Assembly (NCBI GenBank): GCA_963773685.1
Contig: CAVZBY010000002.1
Span: 124,001-188,000 of the forward strand
Length of the DNA stretch: 64,000 nucleotides
Origin: JALHVH01 sp963773685
GTDB taxonomy: Bacteria > Acidobacteriota > Aminicenantia > Aminicenantales > Saccharicenantaceae
Direction of reading: 5' to 3'
Position numbers and translations under genes: made by a program. The notes beneath the pieces were generated by a model. The model saw nothing but the letters and a program-made list of their open reading frames with translations, had not been told where the DNA came from and did no database searches. This document shows, one piece after another, positions 41,367 through 48,926 of this stretch. How positions within the stretch are numbered: the stretch's first letter is position 1; each line of letters opens with the position of its first letter.

Positions 41367-43976
41367 TCAGATGCCTTCGGGGTAGAGCAGGGCGTTCAGC
41401 AGGAACTTGTAGGTCCCGTGGGACTGGGCCCTCATCTGGCTGGCGATGCCGATGAGGATGATGTGCCCCTTCTTGTGCCGTGTGTCCACGACGGCCGCCT
41501 TCCTGGCGATGACGTCCTCGCCGAGGAGCCAGCCGCTGAGCAGGACGCCTTCCTCGGCGAAGCTCGCGACCACCCGCCGGTCCCAGTCGTAGGAAGCGGG
41601 AACCCAGGTGGACATGGCCACGCTGTCGGAGAACATGGCGGGCGTCTCCTCCGGCAGGCCGTAGCCGATGGGGGACGCGGGATCGACCTTGAGCTTCAGG
41701 ATCGAGGTCGGGCAGAAGAACTTGGCCCGATCGAGCTTTTCCAGCGCGTTCATCGCCGGCACCTCCAGGTCCTTGAAAGCCAGGTTGCAGGCATCGTTGA
41801 GGGTGACCAGGATGCCGCCTTCCTCGACGAAGGCCTTGAGGGCCTCGACGCCCTCCTTCTCGATGCCGCCCGCGTACTCCGGGGGATTCGGGGTGAACCA
41901 GCGGGCCCACGGAGAGGACGGATCGACCTTTCCGGTCTTGATGATGTCGGTGTTCTCGCCGGCGAAGACGATGACGTCGTACTTGGACCGGAGGTCGATC
42001 TTGCCCTTCTTCGGCGGCTTGAAATCGGCGTTGCGGATGGTGACGTAGGGCACGCCCAGGTCGTCGAAGACGTAACGGGTCCATCCCTCGTCCATATTCG
42101 CCCACCACGACCGGTAGAGGCCGATCCGGGGATTCTTCAGGGCGGCCACCGGGATGTCCGCGAGATCTTCGAGGTCGATTGCCGCGATGCCAAGCTTGGC
42201 CAGGAGGGCGGGGAGGGCCTTTTTGACTTCCGGCGTCCCCTTGACGACGAAGCTCCCGGCCGGGAGGTCGGCGCCTTTGACCTTGACCGCGGCCTTCGTC
42301 CGGAAGACCTCGGCCTTGTCCTTGAGAAGCGCGAACGCGGCCGTATAGGATGCGTTGACCTTCGCGCTCAGGGCGACGTATGCGCCTTGCGCCTGGCCTT
42401 CAGGAAGGACGGGGGAGGGGGCCTTGTCGATCTTCTCGAGGCGGGCTTCGAACGGCTTGTCGACCTCGTCGCAGGCGACACCCATCTGCAGGGGCAGGGT
42501 CCAGCCCGCGTTATCATAGGGCGGGATGGGCGGGCCGCCGGGGAACTGGCGGAGGTCGGGGTATTTCTGCTTTTCGAGGAGCGCCCAGGCGTAGGGCTTG
42601 TTGGGCTGGGCCATGAGGACGACGAACGAGCCGGCGGGATAGAGCCGGCCGCCCGCGACGAAGTCCGCCGCCGCCCGGTGGACGTCGACGCCGCCGTAGA
42701 TCAGGACGTCGAGCATCTTCATCGCGGTGGGCGGGTCGTCCTGGGTCGCGGGGATGACATAGGCATAGGGCTGTCCCTTATCCACCTGTTCGACGGAATT
42801 CTTGTTCATCTTGTAGGTGTTGAGGAGCAGGTCCTCCCGGTGCCGGGAGGCCGTCCGGACGAGGCTCATGGACAGGGTCAGCTCGTAATCGACGATGTCC
42901 CTCAGACGCCACCAGCCCCCCGGCCACGGGTCGGGGAACTCCATCCGCTTCTCGGCGTAGTCCTTGGCGATCTCGGTGGGCTCGACATAGATGGGGGAGG
43001 CCAGGTTGACCGAGGCCGCCTCGCTGAGGAGGCTGTTCATGTTGTGGAGCCAGCCGGTGTCGTCGCAGGCCCCGATCCACCAGCCGGTGAAGCTGCGGCC
43101 ATGGACGACGCCCCGGAAGCCGTTCTTCTGGAGATCGTAGGCCATGTTCACGCCGAGGAGGTTGACCCCGCGCCAGACCAGGGGCTGGACGTTGGGGACG
43201 GGCGGGTCCATGAAGGGCGGGACGAACAGCCGGGCGTCGTCGCTCCCCATCTGGTGCTCGTCGATGTGGATCTGGGGGAACCAGTCGTGGTAGAGGACCT
43301 TGGTGACGGCCCGCGTCTCCGCCAGGTTGAACATGAACCAGTCGCGGTTGTTGTCGTGGCCCGCATAGGGATGGTAGAGCCAGGGCATATTGCCGCCCTC
43401 GTACTTCGTTCCGAGGTTCTTCGCGTACCACTCGCACTCCATCTGGTGGCCGTCGGGATTCGAGGTCGGGACAAGGAGCACGATGACGTCGTCGAGGACC
43501 TTCGCCGCGTCGAACGGGGCCTTCCCGGTGACGAGGTCGTAGGCGAATTCCATGGACATCTGCGAGGCGGCGATCTCGGACGCGTGGAGACTGCAGGTGA
43601 TGAGGAGGATGGATTTGCCCTCGGCGGCCAGCTTGGCGGCCTCCTCGGGCCCGAGAGTCCTCGGGTCCTTCAGGCGCCTGGCGATCTCCTTGTAGCGGTC
43701 GAGGCGCCCCATATTGGCCTCGGAGCTGATGACGGCCATGATCATCGGCTTCTTGAGCGTCGATTCGCCGATGGTCAGGAGCTGGAGCCTGGGCGACTCG
43801 GCGTCGAGCTTCTCGAAATAGGCCTTGATCTTCCAGTAGTCGGCGAGTTCGCGGTCGGCCCCGACCTTGTGGCCGAGGAAGGCCTCCGGCGAGGTTTGGG
43901 CGGCGGCCGAAAGGCAGGTCAGGGCCGTGATGACCGCAGCGGCCGCGAACTTCCGGTATGAGGCGCGAAGGAACAT
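41367..43976 (-). CDS. Exported M14-family zinc carboxypeptidase
   Basis: An 869-residue secreted peptidase. A signal peptide (about 1-26) is followed by an M14 domain (about 40-370). Zinc ligands are HASE (His131, Glu134) and His241 in DEHQMG; NNRD provides the substrate-binding Asn/Arg. The rest is a long C-terminal part with a Rossmann-like segment (about 590-730, YDVIVFAGEN and VEEGGILVTLND) that resembles ThuA or GATase1-type folds. The Met at 43976 follows AGGAGG; a Met five codons earlier would overlap that site. It should trim C-terminal residues from peptides made by the M4 protease. Confidence 0.9.
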   Translation of the reverse strand: MFLRASYRKFAAAAVITALTCLSAAAQTSPEAFLGHKVGADRELADYWKIKAYFEKLDAESPRLQLLTIGESTLKKPMIMAVISSEANMGRLDRYKEIARRLKDPRTLGPEEAAKLAAEGKSILLITCSLHASEIAASQMSMEFAYDLVTGKAPFDAAKVLDDVIVLLVPTSNPDGHQMECEWYAKNLGTKYEGGNMPWLYHPYAGHDNNRDWFMFNLAETRAVTKVLYHDWFPQIHIDEHQMGSDDARLFVPPFMDPPVPNVQPLVWRGVNLLGVNMAYDLQKNGFRGVVHGRSFTGWWIGACDDTGWLHNMNSLLSEAASVNLASPIYVEPTEIAKDYAEKRMEFPDPWPGGWWRLRDIVDYELTLSMSLVRTASRHREDLLLNTYKMNKNSVEQVDKGQPYAYVIPATQDDPPTAMKMLDVLIYGGVDVHRAAADFVAGGRLYPAGSFVVLMAQPNKPYAWALLEKQKYPDLRQFPGGPPIPPYDNAGWTLPLQMGVACDEVDKPFEARLEKIDKAPSPVLPEGQAQGAYVALSAKVNASYTAAFALLKDKAEVFRTKAAVKVKGADLPAGSFVVKGTPEVKKALPALLAKLGIAAIDLEDLADIPVAALKNPRIGLYRSWWANMDEGWTRYVFDDLGVPYVTIRNADFKPPKKGKIDLRSKYDVIVFAGENTDIIKTGKVDPSSPWARWFTPNPPEYAGGIEKEGVEALKAFVEEGGILVTLNDACNLAFKDLEVPAMNALEKLDRAKFFCPTSILKLKVDPASPIGYGLPEETPAMFSDSVAMSTWVPASYDWDRRVVASFAEEGVLLSGWLLGEDVIARKAAVVDTRHKKGHIILIGIASQMRAQSHGTYKFLLNALLYPEGI

Positions 43977-44008
43977 GAGAACCTCCTGCAAAGCGAACGT
44001 ATCCCTTT

Positions 44009-44037
44009 TTCTATCACCCGCCGGAGGAAATTGTCAA
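44009..44037 (-). promoter_or_regulatory. Promoter of the M14 carboxypeptidase
   Basis: On the minus strand, TTGACA (44032-44037) with a 17-base spacer to ATAGAA (44009-44014); an extended TG motif lies just ahead of the -10. Confidence 0.5.
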
Positions 44038-44062
44038 GGCGACGGCGCCTTCCCGGGAGATC

Positions 44063-44752
44063 CTAGTCGCGGGAGCTCCGCATGAGGAACATGCGAAGGA
44101 GCTGCATGACGGCCATGGCCGTCGCGGCGACGTAGGTCAGGGCCGCGGCCGAGAGGACCTTGCGGGCGCCGTCGAGCTCGTTCCCGACGAGGAATCCGCG
44201 TTCGCTGAGCAGGGCCATGGCCCGCTTGGACGCGTTGAACTCGACGGGAAGCGTGACGACGGAAAAGACGACGGCCCCTGAGAAAAGAAGGATGCCGATG
44301 TCCATCAGGACGCTCGGGCCCTTCGAGCTCATGAGGAATCCGATGAAGAAGAGGGGGAAGGCGAGCGTCGAGCCGATGTTCGCCACGGGGAAGATGGCGT
44401 TCCGAAAGGCGAGCGGCGCGAAGCCCGTCGCGTGCTGGAGGGCGTGTCCGGCCTCGTGCGCGGCGATGCCCAGGGCGGCGATCGAGGTGTTGTCGTGGAC
44501 GCCCTCCGAGAGCCTGAGGACCCTCTTGCGCGGGTCGTAGTGGTCGGTGAGCTGGCCGGGGACCTTCTCGACGGCCACTTCGCCGGCTCCGCCGGTCTGC
44601 AGGATGCGGCGGGCCGCCTCGGCCCCCGTGATCCGCGACGAAGCGAAGACCCGTCCGTATTTGGCGTATGTCCCCCGGACCCTCGCCTGGGCGTACAGGG
44701 CCAGGGCAAGGGCCGGCAGGATCAGGAACATCGTGTAATCCCAATAGAACAT
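44063..44752 (-). CDS. YugP-type membrane zinc metallopeptidase
   Basis: A 229-residue inner-membrane protein with an N-terminal helix, a zinc motif HEAGH (His99, Glu100, His103), and three or so further helices (about 118-140, 148-170, 200-220). It belongs to the neutral zinc metallopeptidase family typified by YugP; the substrate is unknown, although quality control of membrane proteins has been suggested for related proteases. AAGGAGGG fixes the Met at 44752. It is divergent from the SRP RNA gene. Confidence 0.9.
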   Translation of the reverse strand: MFYWDYTMFLILPALALALYAQARVRGTYAKYGRVFASSRITGAEAARRILQTGGAGEVAVEKVPGQLTDHYDPRKRVLRLSEGVHDNTSIAALGIAAHEAGHALQHATGFAPLAFRNAIFPVANIGSTLAFPLFFIGFLMSSKGPSVLMDIGILLFSGAVVFSVVTLPVEFNASKRAMALLSERGFLVGNELDGARKVLSAAALTYVAATAMAVMQLLRMFLMRSSRD

Positions 44753-44805
44753 CTTGGTCCCTCCTTGTCCATGATAGCCCATTTGCGGGGGGAATCAAGT
44801 CCGGC

Positions 44806-44811
44806 TATAAT
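44806..44811 (+). promoter_or_regulatory. -10 element of the SRP RNA gene
   Basis: TATAAT ends six bases before the RNA's first paired base at 44818; TTTGCG at 44782-44787 is a poor -35 with an 18-base spacer. Confidence 0.65.
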
Positions 44812-44816
44812 GCCAT

Positions 44817-45091
44817 CGGACCGTGCTAGATGGGGAGCTAGCGGTGCCCTGTCACCCACAATCCGCTCCAGTGGGGTCGAATCCCTCGCCGAGGGCGGCC
44901 TCTGTCCGGCCCGTGTCTCAGAGGTTGGCGTTGAGGGTTGAGGCCCCGCGCGAAGAGCCGCCCGTGAATCCCGTCAGGACCGGAAGGTAGCAGCGGCAGC
45001 GGGAGGGTTTCTTGTGCTGCGGAAAGCTTCGCCTGAGCCGGCCTCGGGGATAACGCGGGGAGGGTCCGTTCGGAGCGCGGTGCACGGTCCG
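44817..45091 (+). ncRNA. ffs: Signal recognition particle RNA, long bacterial type with Alu domain
   Basis: About 275 nt. The 5' GGACCGTGC (44818-44826) pairs with the 3' GCACGGTCC (45082-45090). The 5' region has the Alu signature ending GGTGCCCTGT. The S-domain apical loop is GGAAG within GTCAGGACCGGAAGG, with the AGCAGC on the returning strand. The length and Alu domain match the Bacillus-type RNA rather than the 4.5S form. Transcription starts just after TATAAT, and TTTT at 45093-45096 ends it. It is a housekeeping partner of Ffh for membrane protein targeting. No other gene lies in 44783-45107. Confidence 0.93.
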
Positions 45092-45107
45092 CTTTTCCTC
45101 CGGCGGC

Positions 45108-45995
45108 TCAGATGAGTCCCATCTCTCTCATTAACCCGGCGATCTCGGCCTTGGCCGCGTCACCCGGCGGGAGAAGAGGAAGGCGGGCCGGTCCGCCGTG
45201 ATATCCCCTGAGGTCGAGGGCGTGCTTGAGGCCTGCGATGCCGGACCCTTCCATAAGGGTCTTGTTCAACGGGATGAGGTCGAGCTGGAGCTTCCGCGCC
45301 TCTTCGAGCTTCCCCTCACGGAACAGGTGATAGATCTTCGAGCACAGCTCCGGCGCGGCGTTGGCCACCGCCAGGATAGCCCCGCAGGCGCCGAGCTCGA
45401 GCCCCGGCAGAAAAACGCTTCCGGAGCCGAGGAAGTACCGGAACCCGGACGGGACCCGGCGGATGACCTCTCCGAGAAAAGCGATGTTCCCCGAGCTCTC
45501 TTTCAGGCCGATGACGTTGGGGTGGGCCGATAGCTCGATGACGAGCGAGGCTTCCAGGGATATCCCGGTATTGGCGGGGATGTTATAGACGATGACGGGA
45601 ACCCGCGCTTTTTCGGCGACGGCGAGGAAATGCGCCTTAAGGGCGTCCTTCGTCATCCGGGACTTATAATAGGAAGGGGACCGGACCAGGGCGGCGTCGA
45701 TCCCGGCGTCGGCCATGCGGTTCGTGAAGTCGATGGTCAGGCGCGTCGATTCCCTGGCGGTTCCCGCGACGACCGCCTTCCCGGGCGCCGCCGCCGCCCT
45801 CGCCGCCCCGACGAGCGCTTCCGACTCCGTGTCGGAAAGGGAAACGCATTCGCCCGTCGAGCCGAGGACCACGTAGCCGGCGAGCCCGGTCCCGTTGAAC
45901 TTCCGGATGTTCCCCTCGAACGCCGGGACTGCGATCTCATCGCCGACGAACGGGGTCGTCAGCGCCGCGAAGATGCCTTCGAGCTTGATGGTCAT
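45108..45995 (-). CDS. DHDPS/NAL-family aldolase, HOGA-like
   Basis: A 295-residue class I aldolase barrel. Family marks are the GSTGE loop, Tyr in VIVYNIPANTG and the Schiff-base Lys in GLKESSGN. The lysine-pathway enzyme has an essential Arg in its YNVPSRTG segment; here it is Asn (YNIPANTG), the pattern seen in 4-hydroxy-2-oxoglutarate aldolase. The C-terminal GLKHALDLRGYHGGP segment also resembles that group. The product would be pyruvate plus glyoxylate rather than dihydrodipicolinate, so it should not be called dapA. The start follows the stop of the zincin gene by one base; GGAGA serves as its ribosome site. Confidence 0.8.
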   Translation of the reverse strand: MTIKLEGIFAALTTPFVGDEIAVPAFEGNIRKFNGTGLAGYVVLGSTGECVSLSDTESEALVGAARAAAAPGKAVVAGTARESTRLTIDFTNRMADAGIDAALVRSPSYYKSRMTKDALKAHFLAVAEKARVPVIVYNIPANTGISLEASLVIELSAHPNVIGLKESSGNIAFLGEVIRRVPSGFRYFLGSGSVFLPGLELGACGAILAVANAAPELCSKIYHLFREGKLEEARKLQLDLIPLNKTLMEGSGIAGLKHALDLRGYHGGPARLPLLPPGDAAKAEIAGLMREMGLI

Positions 45996-45996
45996 G

Positions 45997-46362
45997 TCAT
46001 TCTCCGTTTCCGCGCGATCTCCGGAGCTCGTTCTCGATCTCCCGGAGCGTCGCCTCGTCGAGTCCGAAATAGTGCCCCACTTCATGGAGGACGGTCATCT
46101 TCACCTCTTCCCGGACCTCGTCGTCGTTCCGGCTCATCCGCTCGATGGGCCATTGGTAAATGACGATGACGTCGGGGGCGACATTGCCGTATTCCGGCCC
46201 CCGGTACTTGAAGGGGACGCCGTGGTAGAGCCCAAGGAGCCTCCGCCCGCGCGGGGGCCGCGATTCGACCATGACGACGACGTTCTTGAGAAGCTCTTTG
46301 AATCCTTCCGGGATGTCGGCGAGGGCTTCCTCGACCAGCGCCTCGAATTTCTCCCTTTCCAT
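45997..46362 (-). CDS. Small zincin-like metallopeptidase (PF06262 type)
   Basis: A 121-residue cytoplasmic minimal zincin. HEVGH (His93, Glu94, His97) is followed by FGLDE, with the third ligand in that segment, and LYHGVPFKYRG matches the family. These proteins are widespread and have no established substrate. It sits 17 bases after cobO and one base before the aldolase, so it is the middle gene of a three-gene operon. Confidence 0.88.
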   Translation of the reverse strand: MEREKFEALVEEALADIPEGFKELLKNVVVMVESRPPRGRRLLGLYHGVPFKYRGPEYGNVAPDVIVIYQWPIERMSRNDDEVREEVKMTVLHEVGHYFGLDEATLREIENELRRSRGNGE

Positions 46363-46379
46363 GGCCGCTCCCGTCGCTC

Positions 46380-46919
46380 CTATCTTTCGATGCCGTCCCG
46401 GGCCCGGACGCCTTTCGCGAAGTAATGCTTCCGCTCGACCATCTCGGTGACGAGGTCGGCCCGCTCGAGGAGGGCCGGGGTCGCGCCGCGCCCGGTGAGA
46501 ACGACCTCGATCCCGGCGGGTTTCGCCTCGAGGAATTCGAGGACCGCGGCCTCCCGGAGGAGGCCGAGATCCACCGCGACGCAGGCCTCATCCAGTACGA
46601 CGATATCGTACGAGCCGGAGAGCATCGCCTCCCGGCATCGGGCAAGGCCCCGTTCGGCCCGGGCGACGTCCTCCTCGTCCGGAGGGCCGCCCGCCGTGAC
46701 GACCACGAACCCCTTTCGTCCGAAGGTTTCGATGACGAACAGGGGAGCGAGCTTCGCCGCGGCGAGAGCTTCTCCGCTCATCCGGCCCTTGAGGAACTGG
46801 CCGCAATAGGTCCTCAGGCCCCGGCCGGCCGCGCGCAGGGCGAGCCCCAGAGCCGCGGTCGTCTTGCCCTTGCCGCTGCCCGTGTAGACCTGGATGAATC
46901 CCTGAAATCCTTCCGGCAT
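46380..46919 (-). CDS. cobO: Cob(I)yrinic acid a,c-diamide adenosyltransferase
   Basis: A 179-residue BtuR/CobO-type enzyme that adenosylates cobalamin using ATP. The P-loop is GSGKGKTT at about residues 14-21, with the downstream family stretch TAALGLALRAAGRG and VVLDEACVAV. The start at 46919 is placed by the promoter; a longer frame extends antisense into serS and is not real. The transcription start is predicted about seven bases before the ATG with no Shine-Dalgarno. It supplies coenzyme B12, although no B12-dependent enzyme lies in the window. Confidence 0.92.
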   Translation of the reverse strand: MPEGFQGFIQVYTGSGKGKTTAALGLALRAAGRGLRTYCGQFLKGRMSGEALAAAKLAPLFVIETFGRKGFVVVTAGGPPDEEDVARAERGLARCREAMLSGSYDIVVLDEACVAVDLGLLREAAVLEFLEAKPAGIEVVLTGRGATPALLERADLVTEMVERKHYFAKGVRARDGIER

Positions 46920-46932
46920 AGCTCTACGGCGA

Positions 46933-46961
46933 ACTATAGGGGAACGATGGAGCCAAGTCAA
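46933..46961 (-). promoter_or_regulatory. Promoter of the cobO / zincin / aldolase operon
   Basis: On the minus strand, TTGACT (46956-46961), a 17-base spacer and TATAGT (46933-46938), the same two hexamers as the promoter at 2910-2939. Confidence 0.75.
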
Positions 46962-46968
46962 ATTGTGA

Positions 46969-46974
46969 TATAAT
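46969..46974 (+). promoter_or_regulatory. Leaderless -10 element of serS
   Basis: TATAAT is followed by six bases and then the serS ATG, so transcription should begin at or next to the start codon. There is no Shine-Dalgarno and no clear -35. Confidence 0.65.
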
Positions 46975-46980
46975 CCCCGC

Positions 46981-48252
46981 ATGCTGGACTCGAAATTCGT
47001 CCTGGAAAACCTGGAATCCGTCCGCCAAAGGCTCGGAACGCGCGGCCGCGCCTTCGACCTCGGCCCCCTCGTCGCTCTCTCCGCCGAATGGAAAGAGGTC
47101 CTGAGGAAGGTCGAGGACCTGCGCTCCGAGCGGAACCGCGTCTCGGAGGAGATCCCCAGGATGAAGAAGGAGGGGAAGGACGCGGCCCCCGTCATCCTGG
47201 CCATGCGCAAGGTGGGGGAGGAGATCACGCGTCTCGAGGCCGTGCTCAACGAGGTCGAAGAGCGCTTGAACGATTTCCTCCTGAACATCCCGAACCTCCC
47301 GCACGAGTCGGTGCCGGTCGGAAGCTCGGCGGCCGATAATGTCGAGGTCCGCCGCTCGGAGACCCCCCGCGTCTTCGACTTCGAGCCCGAAGCGCACTGG
47401 GACATCGGGAAGCGGCTGGGCATCCTGGACTTCGACCGGGCCGCCAAGATCGCGGGGTCGCGGTTCGCCGTCTATCTCGGCGCCGGGGCCCGGCTCGAAC
47501 GGGCGCTCATCGGCTTCATGCTCGACCTCCATACCCGGGAGCGCGGCTACACGGAGGTCATCCCGCCCTTCATCGCCAACGAAGAGAGCCTCACGGGGAC
47601 GGGAAACCTCCCTAAGTTCGCCGAGGACCTCTTCAAGCTGGAGGGCTTTCCCTGGTACCTCATCCCCACGGCCGAGGTCCCGCTGACGAACTTCTACCGC
47701 GGCGAGATCCTCGAGTCGGCGATCCTGCCGCGGCGGTTCGCGGCCTACACGCCCTGCTTCCGGAGCGAGGCGGGGTCCTACGGCAAGGATATCCGTGGCC
47801 TCATCCGCCAGCATCAGTTCAACAAGGTCGAGATGATGATCTTCGCGGCGCCCGAGAATTCCTTCAACGAGCATGAGAAGATGACCGCTGACGCCGAGGA
47901 GATCCTGAAGAGGCTGGGCCTGCCTTACCGCATCGTGACCCTGTGCACGGGCGATATGGGCTTCGCCAGCGCCAAGACCTACGACCTCGAGGTCTGGATG
48001 CCGAGCCGGAACGGCTATATGGAGATCTCTTCCTGCTCCAATTGCACGGACTTCCAGGCCCGCCGGGCCAACATCCGCTTCCGCCGGGGGCCGAAGGCGA
48101 AGCCCGAGTTCGTCCACACGCTGAACGGCTCCGGCCTCGCGGTCGGGCGGACCGTGAGCGCCGTCCTCGAGAACTACCAACAGGCCGACGGATCGGTCGT
48201 CATCCCGGAAGCCCTGCGCCCGTTCATGGACGGAATCGAAAAGATCTCATAA
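46981..48252 (+). CDS. serS: Seryl-tRNA synthetase
   Basis: A 423-residue class II synthetase. The N-terminal tRNA-binding coiled coil covers about 1-105. The catalytic core carries motif 2 (FRSEAGSYGKDIRGLIRQHQF) and motif 3 (LNGSGLAVGRT). It charges tRNA-Ser, one of which begins eight bases after its stop. It is predicted to be translated from a leaderless mRNA. The tRNA downstream may be cotranscribed. Confidence 0.95.
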   Translation: MLDSKFVLENLESVRQRLGTRGRAFDLGPLVALSAEWKEVLRKVEDLRSERNRVSEEIPRMKKEGKDAAPVILAMRKVGEEITRLEAVLNEVEERLNDFLLNIPNLPHESVPVGSSAADNVEVRRSETPRVFDFEPEAHWDIGKRLGILDFDRAAKIAGSRFAVYLGAGARLERALIGFMLDLHTRERGYTEVIPPFIANEESLTGTGNLPKFAEDLFKLEGFPWYLIPTAEVPLTNFYRGEILESAILPRRFAAYTPCFRSEAGSYGKDIRGLIRQHQFNKVEMMIFAAPENSFNEHEKMTADAEEILKRLGLPYRIVTLCTGDMGFASAKTYDLEVWMPSRNGYMEISSCSNCTDFQARRANIRFRRGPKAKPEFVHTLNGSGLAVGRTVSAVLENYQQADGSVVIPEALRPFMDGIEKIS

Positions 48253-48259
48253 TCTATGC

Positions 48260-48345
48260 GGAGGGATGGCCGAGTGGTTTAAGGCGGCGGTCTTGAAAAC
48301 CGCTATCCGGTCTCCGGATCGGGGGTTCGAATCCCTCTCCCTCCG
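48260..48345 (+). tRNA. tRNA-Ser (anticodon UGA)
   Basis: The acceptor stem GGAGGGA (48260-48266) pairs perfectly with TCCCTCC (48338-48344), with G73 as discriminator. D-arm GGCCGAGTGG, anticodon loop CTTGAAA (UGA), a class II long variable arm, and T-loop TTCGAAT. CCA is not encoded (the next bases are CACCA). It marks the left edge of the defence island. Confidence 0.95.
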
Positions 48346-48356
48346 CACCAACGACC

Positions 48357-48905
48357 TTAAATCCTTTTCTTATCATAGTAGTCGCGATGGGTGACCCTTG
48401 CGCGTTTTTCAAGCTTTGCTGGATTCCGCTTAGCCCAAGCGAAATACCCTGAGGCTAAGAGCTCAAAATTCTCGCAATAATCCGGAGCATGCTTGACGGC
48501 TCGGTGGTTCGCAACTAAATGTTCGATCTTTGCCCATGTTCCCATGATCCAAGGGCCCATTTGGTCATAAACAAGGTCTTTTGATATGAAATTATGTAAA
48601 ACAAGCACCCCAATCATCTCGAAATAGTGGCATACGGTGGTGATGCGTATCCACAACTGAGGATCCTTTTTAACCTCGTCGTAGGACAGAGAATTGGGCA
48701 TTTCATATTTGATCCAATCAGCGGCGTTCTTAATTTTGTCCTCGTTTCCGGCTTCAATAAGCCTCAGGAACGTGTCAACCTCTCTGCTTTTTTTCATATT
48801 GAAGATCTGGCGCGCGACAAATATAGCCGCGACTGCTGCGGCAAGCGCCGAGATAAGGACTCCGATTGCGGATATCGTTGCTAGATTGGCGGACAGGCTT
48901 TCCAT
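48357..48905 (-). CDS. Low-GC small membrane protein (DUF4760-like)
   Basis: A 182-residue protein with a single strong N-terminal membrane helix (about 10-32) and a soluble helical part containing YFEMIGVLV and WAKIEHLV. It resembles the DUF4760 family, which is of unknown function. Base composition is clearly more AT-rich than the neighbouring housekeeping genes. It is 21 bases downstream of the restriction-modification gene on the same strand and within the same island, so it may be an accessory of that system or a passenger. Confidence 0.8.
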   Translation of the reverse strand: MESLSANLATISAIGVLISALAAAVAAIFVARQIFNMKKSREVDTFLRLIEAGNEDKIKNAADWIKYEMPNSLSYDEVKKDPQLWIRITTVCHYFEMIGVLVLHNFISKDLVYDQMGPWIMGTWAKIEHLVANHRAVKHAPDYCENFELLASGYFAWAKRNPAKLEKRARVTHRDYYDKKRI

Positions 48906-48926
48906 AAATATTCCCCCCTTCTTTAG

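Noticed and set aside
41418..43961. Plus-strand open frame of 847 codons opposite the M14 gene
   Set aside because: Antisense shadow rich in Gly, Asp, Val and Arg; the minus strand holds the zinc motifs, the signal peptide and the ribosome site.
44432..44941. Open frame running from the YugP gene into the SRP RNA
   Set aside because: It crosses a structured RNA gene and is antisense to a real membrane protease.
45108..45995. Annotation as dapA for lysine synthesis
   Set aside because: The Arg that DHDPS needs in the YNVPSRTG segment is replaced (YNIPANTG), and the C-terminus resembles HOGA-type aldolases.
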